Source: Parachlorella kessleri
Lineage: Eukaryota > Chlorophyta > Trebouxiophyceae > Chlorellales > Chlorellaceae
Assembly: GCA_001598975.1 (NCBI GenBank)
Contig: BBXU01002298.1
Coordinates: 1-39,479, forward strand
DNA length: 39,479 bases
Reading direction: 5' to 3'
Shown here: positions 33,061-39,479 of the stretch, piece after piece
Position numbering within the stretch: the first letter of the stretch is position 1
Layout of the letters: every line of letters begins with the position of its first letter
The notes under the pieces: generated by a model
What the model was told of the DNA's origin: nothing
Database searches by the model: none
Seen by the model: only the letters and a program-made list of their open reading frames with translations
Program-made: the position numbers and the translations under genes

Positions 33061-33123
33061 CCCTTAACATTTCTTGCACAGCGGCGTTCTGGTGCCGCTG
33101 CCCTGCTGTTGTAAGCCAAGCCA

Positions 33124-33555
33124 ATGCAGGGCGCCATGTTCAGCGACATGCTTGCTGACCTGCCAGGCTGTGCTCCTGCTCAGGTTGATGCTGTGGGTGC
33201 TGCTCAGGGCACATGGGAAGCAAGTGTCCACGGCCTGCGTCCCTCGCCCCGCCCACCTCCCTACCACGGCACTCCTGCCCTGCCTCCCATTCGCTCAACA
33301 GCAGCACAGCAGCTTCCCATGTACTCTCATTCGCTCAGGGCTCTCGTGCTGCTGCCTCCGAAACAGTCTCACAACGTCAGTCGACCAGGGGCCTGGTTTG
33401 CACGCTGCTCATGGCATAGACTTGAGCCCCAGATCTCTGCCTGCTGCTCAGCGGCGCTGTGGCAGCACCTACTGCCAGCCTGGAAGCGGGGGCTGCTGCC
33501 AAGCTGGCAGGGGGTCTACCAATGCTCCTTGATGAGGGCCAATAGCGCCCTTTAG
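33124..33555 (+). CDS. Possible small open gene, uncertain
   Basis: A plus-strand ATG frame of 143 codons begins MQGAMFSDMLADLPGCAPAQ and ends in a copy of the local tandem repeat (LLPAWKRGLLPSWQG). It has no recognisable domain. The second half overlaps the 3' tandem repeats of the minus-strand gene to the right, which keep open frames on both strands. It may not be real. Confidence 0.2.
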   Translation: MQGAMFSDMLADLPGCAPAQVDAVGAAQGTWEASVHGLRPSPRPPPYHGTPALPPIRSTAAQQLPMYSHSLRALVLLPPKQSHNVSRPGAWFARCSWHRLEPQISACCSAALWQHLLPAWKRGLLPSWQGVYQCSLMRANSAL

Positions 33556-33790
33556 ACTCTGCTTCCGCCCCTCCCAGCTGCGCTGTGGGTGCACCTACTG
33601 CCGGCCTGGAAGCGGGGACTGCCGGCCAAGCTGGCAGGGGGTCAATTAAGGCTCCTGGATGAGGGCTAGTAGCGAGCGCCTTTCAGGCCCCCAGGCCGCT
33701 CCTGCCCAGCGGCTCGCTGGCTGTACTGCTGTTGGCCTGGAAGCGGGGGCTGCCGGCCAGGCTGCCACTGGGGGTGGACATGTCGTCATC
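33430..33790. repeat. Three imperfect tandem units, about 130 bases apart
   Basis: Units centred near 33490, 33610 and 33750 share GCCTGGAAGCGGGG-CTGCC, then CAAGCTGGCAGGGGGTC in units 1 and 2 (CAGGCTGCCACTGGGGGTGG in unit 3), preceded by a CTGCCC-GCGCTG-like stretch. The rightmost unit is the coding part of the last exon of the minus-strand gene ending at 33683, so units 1 and 2 are downstream copies of that exon. Confidence 0.7.
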
Positions 33791-35841
33791 ATCAAGGATG
33801 GGGATGGGGAAGGAGCGCAGCCCTGCAAGGGGGGGCAGTACAGGTAGGAGGCTGGCAGGGAGTGCAAAAGTGAAGAGCTCAGCAGCGCAGGAGGGAGGTG
33901 AGTCTCTGAAATGGGTACCCCGAGGCCAGGTATACCATGTGTACCAGAGCACCTTCTGCTGTGGGCGGGTGAGGAGAACTGGAGGGGTGGTCGGGAGAGG
34001 GCATCACAATAAGGGAGGTTTGGAGCCAAGGTGTCCGGGGGGTGTTGGCCGAGCGCATTACTGCCCAGAGGGACCGCATAGGTAGAAGCTGACAGGGGAG
34101 CGCACATCAAGGCCCTACATAGCATGCTCCCCGGGTGGTAAGCAGCAGCCTTGGGGGGTGGGTAGCAGCCTCCAACAGCATCCGCTTCGCCGCGCCGGCC
34201 ATGCCTGGTTGGGATCTCTCTCCATGGACACCGCCATCTCTAGAAGCTGTTGTCCCTTGTTTCACATCCCTACTTTGATGCACCACCCCCGCCAACACGC
34301 CTTGCTGCTTTCCCAGGCGGTGAGCTTAAGGGAGTAAAACGCCATGCTGGCCCTCCCATCCCAGCCGATGCAGAAGAAACACAGGAAAACATAGCCTGCC
34401 CACCACACCCCCGCAGCCAGTGCCTCAGCCCTGCAGCCCAGCTTACTCTGCATCGCTGGAGGTCTGGTGGGCGCATCCTCGTCCGCCCGCTGCTCCCCCC
34501 ATGTCCTGCTCTCCTCCTGCCGGCTCAGCTGCAGCAGCTGCTCCCCCTGCACCCGCATGCGCCCCAGGCTCTCCAGCCGCTGGTCCACAAAGTCGCGGCG
34601 CACCGCGGGGCCCTTGTGCAGGCCATGCTCCTGCAGCACGAAACAGTTGGGCCTCTGTCGGGAATGAAGTGTGGTAGCGAGCGCCTGGGGCTCTTCAGCC
34701 GCTGCTCCACAAACTCGCGGCGCACCGCGGGCCCCTCCTTATGATGGCCGTGCTCCTGCAGCACGACCAGTTGCAATTATGTTAAGTGGGGTGTGATTGC
34801 AAGGGCATGCAGCTCCCAAGCAGCTGGCACACGCACTCGCTATACCTACACCACCCACAACCCTAGGTTGGCCCGTTCTCACTGGTGCTCCTGCAGCAGG
34901 TGTAGAAGTGACACGCGTCTGCACCATCATGCGTTGGTCTGACGTGTCAGACTCCCCTAGCAGAAGTAAATTGCCGCTTGAGGTAACACTCTGCATGATG
35001 CGCTTTCAAGCCAAGGGAATGACTGCCCAAGCCCTGGGACGAGAGAAGTGGTGGTATTTGGGCGTGCACGTGCCTTGCTGCAGCGCAACTCCTGGCCTGG
35101 TAGTCTTTTCTAATCATTTTGTGTTACGCTGGCATGCCCACTTCACCCATGTCCATGGCAGCTATGCGTATTGGGGGCAAACAAGGGAAGGGGCTGGGCA
35201 TCAATGGGACCCCGGGGGCTCTCCTTGCCCAAGACGAACCCGAAGGCACTGGGACAATCAATAGGACACGCCCTGCCACCTCAGCAGCGAGAGCCCATAG
35301 ACGGGAAGTTGGCCATCCACCTGCTCCACCACCTCGGGATGCTGGAAGGCCACCGTCTCCCGAGGTGACGCCCCTCCCACAGGCACACAGCATACGGATG
35401 TCTTGATGTTGGTGATGGCAGGGGTGGTGGGCTCAGTGGCTGGCGGGAGCTGGTGCTGCTGCCGCTGTGGCGACGGCCAGGCGATAGACGAGCTGGGCTC
35501 AGCAGCTGCGCTCACCCTGGCCAGCTCCATGGGCGCTTTGTCAGCAACTGCCGTCGAAGCGGTGGGAGCAGCAGCAGCACCACTTTTGTCTGGTGCAGCA
35601 CTGGAAGTTGCAGCCGCTGGAGCAACAGCAGCATGTGTGACCGGCGCAGCAGGAGGGGGTGAAGCGGGTGCCTGCGGGGCTGCCAGCTTGCCCAGCGCTG
35701 CAGCACTGTCCTCTTTGGCCAGAGGGCGCTGCTGCGGCTGCTGCTGCTCCTGCTCATGCTCATGTTCCTGTGGGGGTGGCTGGGGAGGCGCGGGAGTCCT
35801 TTTCTTGACCTTGATGACAATGGGGAGAGCCTCAGCGCCGG
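33683..35841 (-). CDS. Unrecognised charged, low-complexity protein (5' end open)
   Basis: The last two exons are firm: 34630-34447 and 33822-33683. They join across a GTAAGC donor and a pyrimidine-rich CAG acceptor with matching phase, and end GSLAGSPRFQANSSTASEPL and a TGA stop. Exon 34630-34447 is charged and helix-forming (AVRRDFVDQRLESLGRMRVQ). Further 5' is a long exon, 35841-35280, rich in Pro, Gln, Glu and Ala (EHEHEQEQQQPQQRPLAKED), ending in a conserved-looking block TVAFQHPEVVEQVDGQLPVY. A continuation AFGFVLGKESPRGPIDAQPL from 35248 is in phase but would need a 31-base intron. Upstream exons may reach 37074, where the minus frame has a hydrophobic stretch (LYLLLWPLLLSLTLWRTLEH). 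No family was recognised. Confidence 0.5.
34680..34755 (-). pseudogene. Duplicated exon start (alternative or relic)
   Basis: After a GTGCTGCAG acceptor the minus strand reads EHGHHKEGPAVRREFVEQRL, then KSPRRS. This nearly repeats the start of the exon at 34630 (EHGLHKGPAVRRDFVDQRLE). The similarity stops after about 28 codons and no good donor follows. It may be a dead tandem duplicate or a cryptic alternative exon. Confidence 0.6.
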
Positions 35842-36480
35842 CTGCAACAGCGTGGAAGCAACAGAATCAGGTCACTGCCCCACACCCTTGTGGGAGGTAC
35901 TCATTGCAAGAGCAGCTTTGCATTGCTAGTGACCGTTTCGAGTGTGGGCGGCTGGAGGGCCATCGCAAGGGCCCCATGCATGCATTTAGCAGCTGGCTCA
36001 AGGGCCTGCCTCATTGCCAAAGTAGCCATGCCTTGAGCTGTGCTACCCATGCTGAGATAACCAAGCTCAGGCGCATTCTGCATCCAGCCCTGTCAGTACA
36101 GCGCGTCTCTCACTCTCTGTTAGAACAACCTGCGACCCTTGCTAATAACCAAGCATGTACCCGTGGTGGCTGCGTGTGTCGTACACACCTAGATGTACAG
36201 GAGCAGCGGCTGGTGGCATGGCTTCAGGGCGACTTGGGGGTACTGTAAGGCAGCTGGCAGGACCTACAGCAGGGTCATGATAACCTTCAGCAGGAGCCGC
36301 GTTGTGGTATGCCAACCAAGCGTTCCGAGACAGCAACTGCCAAGGTGCCACTGAAAGGCCTGCTCTGTGGGTGCCACCAGGCTGGGTGCTGTTGCCTTGC
36401 AATACACTGTGCTGCAATGGCACCTAGCAGTGAGGGTCCGGTGCATCGCACTGCCACACCTGCACCATACATGAGCCTAC
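35842..36480. other. Probable intron or intergenic stretch with a dispersed repeat
   Basis: A reverse-oriented dispersed repeat lies at about 36060-36148 (CTCAGGCGCATTCTGCATCC, TGCGACCCTTGCTAATA). To its right a minus-strand frame reads SLVATHALAQFLGARNGLSR, then LMYGAGVAVRC, after a CAG acceptor near 36531. This could be an upstream exon of the minus-strand gene, but the joins were not established. Confidence 0.4.
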
Positions 36481-37430
36481 TCAGCCCATTTCGCGCCCCC
36501 AGAAACTGTGCCAGGGCATGAGTCGCCACCAAGCTTCCCTGCACCCAGGCAAGTGATGCGACTGGTTGGTGCATGGCTGGTTGGTACCTTGACCTGCTCG
36601 TTCCTGCATGGACCCAGGCCCTCGCGGGGAGCTAGCTGCACACATACAGGTCGAGCCCTCCCACTGTACGCTAGCTCTCATGTATGTCATAACCCATGCA
36701 GGAGCTCTCAGGAGAGCGCTAGTAGGGCTTCGGGCAACCAAAACCCTGCCCGAGCTTGCAGCTGGCATGCCGCGCAGTACGCTGGGTGTACAGCCTCTGC
36801 AGGAGCTTTCTGGCAGCTCAGGCGCTAAACTGGCCGTCACCTCTGCAAGGCCCACCAAGGTGCCCAGCCAAGGGGCACATGAATGTTCCAAGGTCCTCCA
36901 CAGAGTGAGGGACAGCAGCAGCGGCCATAGCAGCAAGTACAAGGCGCTGTTGCAGGCTGAGTATGCCCCAGCCCGTGCATCTTGCTTAGGTCTGGGCGGG
37001 GCCAGGTGTGCGTCCAAGGGGATCGTGGGCGCCTGCATGGGAGCAGTGCTCTTCAGAGGGGCTGGGACAGCCAATGGGAGGCAGTTGGCAGCCTAGCCAG
37101 CAGTCTCACGCTTCACGACTTCCCGCCCTAATCCTGCATGTAATCCTTCCTGTACAGCGGTTATCAGATGCCTAAATGTAATCCAAGCCTGTTGCTTATG
37201 GTAACCTCTCCACTGAGCTGCACCACTCTCGGGCGGCAATTAGGCACAATCGGCAAACCCATCCGTCATCCACGTCATCGGCGGCCCGTTCTTAGGACCT
37301 TCGGACCAAGTTCTCAAGTAGGAACTCAGGGCACAGCGTTGGTTATACGTGCAGACGGATTAAGAAACAAGTCCAAGGCTGTTTTGAAGGCTTCAAGCAG
37401 CGGTTGATGACACGGAACTGATCAGAAACA
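36481..37430. other. Coding strand unresolved; then intergenic before the 37431 gene
   Basis: Between 36481 and 37096 both strands are open for 160-200 codons. The minus frame has a hydrophobic helix and is well placed as the 5' part of the gene ending at 33683. The plus frame (ending GTANGRQLAA) is Ala/Ser-rich. I favour the minus strand weakly. From 37100 to 37430 no gene is seen; it would serve as a divergent promoter for the plus-strand gene. Confidence 0.35.
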
Positions 37431-39196
37431 ATGGACGCAGTGACCAGTATACCACGGGCAATAATAAGTTACTATGGGCGGCTACTGGGCTACGCTGTGG
37501 ATGCGGGGCTCACCGTTGTCGGGCTGAGCGAAAACATCGCTTTGGCCTGCATCGGCGCTGCCCTTGGAGGCATGCAGGTAGTTGGGCTGTCCACCTTGCC
37601 TCCCCCCGTAGGCTTTGGGTATCGCGCCTGACCAGTGCTATCGAAGCTAGTCAGCTCTCAAGGGCGCACTTTTGACCGTGACAGATTGCTCGGATGACGT
37701 GGCAAGCACTGCTGGCACAGCCGAGCGCTACTTAACAAATCAATAGAACCCTTGTCGCCCCAGCTGACCAAGCACATGCCATATCGCTTCTGCAGGGCAC
37801 GCTGTTCCTGGCAAAGACCATCGCCTATGATGTAACTCACCCCTCCAAAGCGCACCGCACCGCTCAGCAGCAGCTGGATAACCTGTGGGGTCTGCTGCCA
37901 GCGCTGCCGCGGAAGCGCAGCGGCCCGCGGCTGCCGCAGCAGCGGCGGCAGCGGCCCAAGGGCATACCCTCGCTGGAGAACGGAGAGGCGCAGGTGAAGA
38001 CTGCCCACATACACGAAAAGTCGCGGGCCGAACCCCAGGGGAGCGCTGCGTTGGAATGCAGTAGCAGGAAACCGATATGGACGTGCCTGACATATCCCCA
38101 GCTGTAAATCCACATAACCCCAGTCGCACCCTTGGCCTTCATGCGGGAGTCATGGGTTGACAGTAGGCTGCCTTGGTTCTACGCAGTAGAGGTTTCTCTT
38201 GCGTTCCCCAATCCTGTCACCCGGGATGGTAGCAGTGAGTGCACTGGAGAGGACACATGTTTCCTGTTTGGGCTGCAAACTTAGGCCAGTTTTACACAGC
38301 CAAACTGTGCTGCCTTGTGCAGATTGTTGGCGCCGGCGCTGGGTATGAGCTGAATATGGCGGCCGCGGATGGGGTGCATATCAAAGGTGAGGGCTGCTGG
38401 ACCCGTGCCCTTACTTTGGGAATTTGGCACCAGCCTGTTGCCACTTGCGCCTATACTGGTTGAGTTTTTAGTGAGCATGAGCCATCGTGCAGGTGCAGTG
38501 GCCCTTGTAGCATTGTGGTGACTGCTTGCACCAGTGCGTCCGTAGCCTCACATCCCTATGCCTTGCCCTACCCATATTGTCAACCAAGTATCGTCTGGGT
38601 GCGGCTGGCTGCCCCATGCAGGTCCTGCTGCGCCTGCTGAGCCCGACGTCCCCATCCAACCCCTGACCCCCGCCAACTTTTCCGCACCCACCGGCTATGG
38701 CGCTGCTGCTGGCCGGCCGCATGGGGAGCTCTTCGCTGGGCAGCAGGGAGAGCCAGTGGGGTCGCAACTGGACGGTCTGGGCGAGCCTGTGAAGTGAGTC
38801 CTTTGAGGGTATCTTGGGTAGGGTTGGGCATCGGGCACCCTGCTATGTGTGCGAGTCGAGAGCCACTGTGCTTGCAGCATAAGAGAATTATGCAGAGTAT
38901 AGTTGCGTGGGCCTGCTGTGGCTTGCTGACTTACTTGGCCTTGGGCATCAGGTTAGTCCAGGTGTTGGGCGCCCACTTAAGCAAGCGCATTAATCTTGCA
39001 TGGGATTAAGTTGTGAGGCGGCAAAGTGTGAGGCAGCGGAGGTATGCCAGCCAATGTCGGACCTGCTACTGGCCAGCCTGATTGACAGGAGGGAGGTTTC
39101 TATTGCCTGATGCAGCCACTACAATGTGCCTCCTACCGGTGATGTGGCCTCGTTGGCATCGCTGGCCGGCACCACAAGGCTGCCAGGGGAGAACAG
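37431..39196 (+). CDS. Unrecognised, probably membrane-associated protein (3' end beyond window)
   Basis: Exons: 37431-37577, 37796-37993, 38323-38386, 38622-38793, one near 38886-38951, and 39116-39196. Ends are GT-AG and the phases are 0, 0, 1, 2, 2, 2, agreeing at each join. The N-terminus (MDAVTSIPRAIISYYGRLLG...VVGLSENIALACIGAALGG) is hydrophobic with small residues. A basic stretch follows (LPRKRSGPRLPQQRRQRPKG), then a Pro/Gly/Ala-rich linker, then a second hydrophobic helix (IVAWACCGLLTYLALGI), then SHYNVPPTGDVASLASLAGT. The fifth exon's acceptor is uncertain: the stronger CAG at 38877 brings a stop, while an AG at 38885 keeps the frame. No family recognised. The gene continues past 39196. 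Confidence 0.6.
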
Positions 39197-39479
39197 GTGG
39201 GTAGGGCCGCATGAGTTACTGATGGGAAGTAAGCCGGTGCTATGCATAGGTTTGACAGGGATCTCTTTTTATTGTCACACCGAGAGCGCAGGTGAGGGCT
39301 TGTTTTGCGGGTTGGGGCGGCATTTTAGGACCCTACCATGCTTAGGATGGAGGTGCATGAAAAATGATCAGCATGGGGCTCGAGGAGCAACACAGCATAG
39401 TGGAGGTGACAAACACAGCTTTGTGGAAGTCGACGGGATGCAGCCGGCGGTGTGCGTGGGTAGGGTGGGTGGGTGGGGG
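39197..39479. other. Intron or downstream sequence of the last gene
   Basis: No exon with matching phase was found after 39196. The window ends in a GGGTGGGTGGGTGGGGG run. Confidence 0.4.

Noticed and set aside
35403..36248. Long plus-strand open frame rich in Ala, Cys and Gly
   Set aside because: It is the antisense of the Pro/Gln/Glu-rich exon 35841-35280 on the minus strand, whose composition and splice sites look real; the Cys runs are the reverse of Gln/CAG runs.

Overview
The window is nuclear DNA of a eukaryote, most likely a GC-rich chlorophyte green alga of the Chlamydomonadales type (inference). The support is short exons joined by GT-AG introns with phase-consistent joins, Ala/Gln/Ser-rich low-complexity insertions, CTG and C-rich runs, and many short dispersed repeats. 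I saw no bacterial operons, tRNA, rRNA or CRISPR array. Exon coordinates were read by eye from reading frames, splice dinucleotides and comparison between paralogues; no transcript data were available.

Layout. Positions 1-3492 hold repeats and no gene I can defend. From 3493 to 26339 lie six tandem plus-strand copies (A-F) of one gene family: A 3493-5623, B 7386-9438, C 10018-12139, D 13234-15635, E 19657-21550, F 23627-26339. Each has the same plan: an F-box-like N-terminus split by a short intron, a 258-269 codon leucine-rich exon, and a last exon of about 83-89 codons. A, B and D look intact. F is open but has lost one splice acceptor. E has a frameshift near its end. C is broken in two places. 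Two more diverged scraps of the leucine-rich exon lie at 12275-12590 and 22950-23110, and one sits inside an intron of D.

On the minus strand, interleaved with this array, are three copies of an endonuclease V gene. An apparently complete five-exon copy is at 30205-27558. It has the GGLDIS, PYLP, FRE, LLVDG and SVGH motifs and every intron phase agrees. A decayed two-exon copy is at 18418-17255. A lone last exon is at 6839-6770. Copies B and E of the F-box family each lie just beyond one of the endonuclease V relics in divergent orientation and share a near-identical 5' flank. The amplified unit therefore seems to have been an endonuclease V / F-box-LRR divergent pair plus a repeat block (block X) downstream of endonuclease V.

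To the right, 30232-31060 holds a small unrecognised plus-strand gene divergent from endonuclease V. Positions 31061-33682 are mostly repeats. A minus-strand gene of unknown function ends at 33683 and reaches at least 35841. A plus-strand multi-exon gene, probably membrane-associated, starts at 37431 and runs off the window.

How the genes work together: the F-box-like proteins would be expected to act as substrate adaptors in SCF ubiquitin ligases. Endonuclease V cleaves next to inosine in nucleic acid. Nothing in the sequence ties the two functionally beyond shared duplication history.
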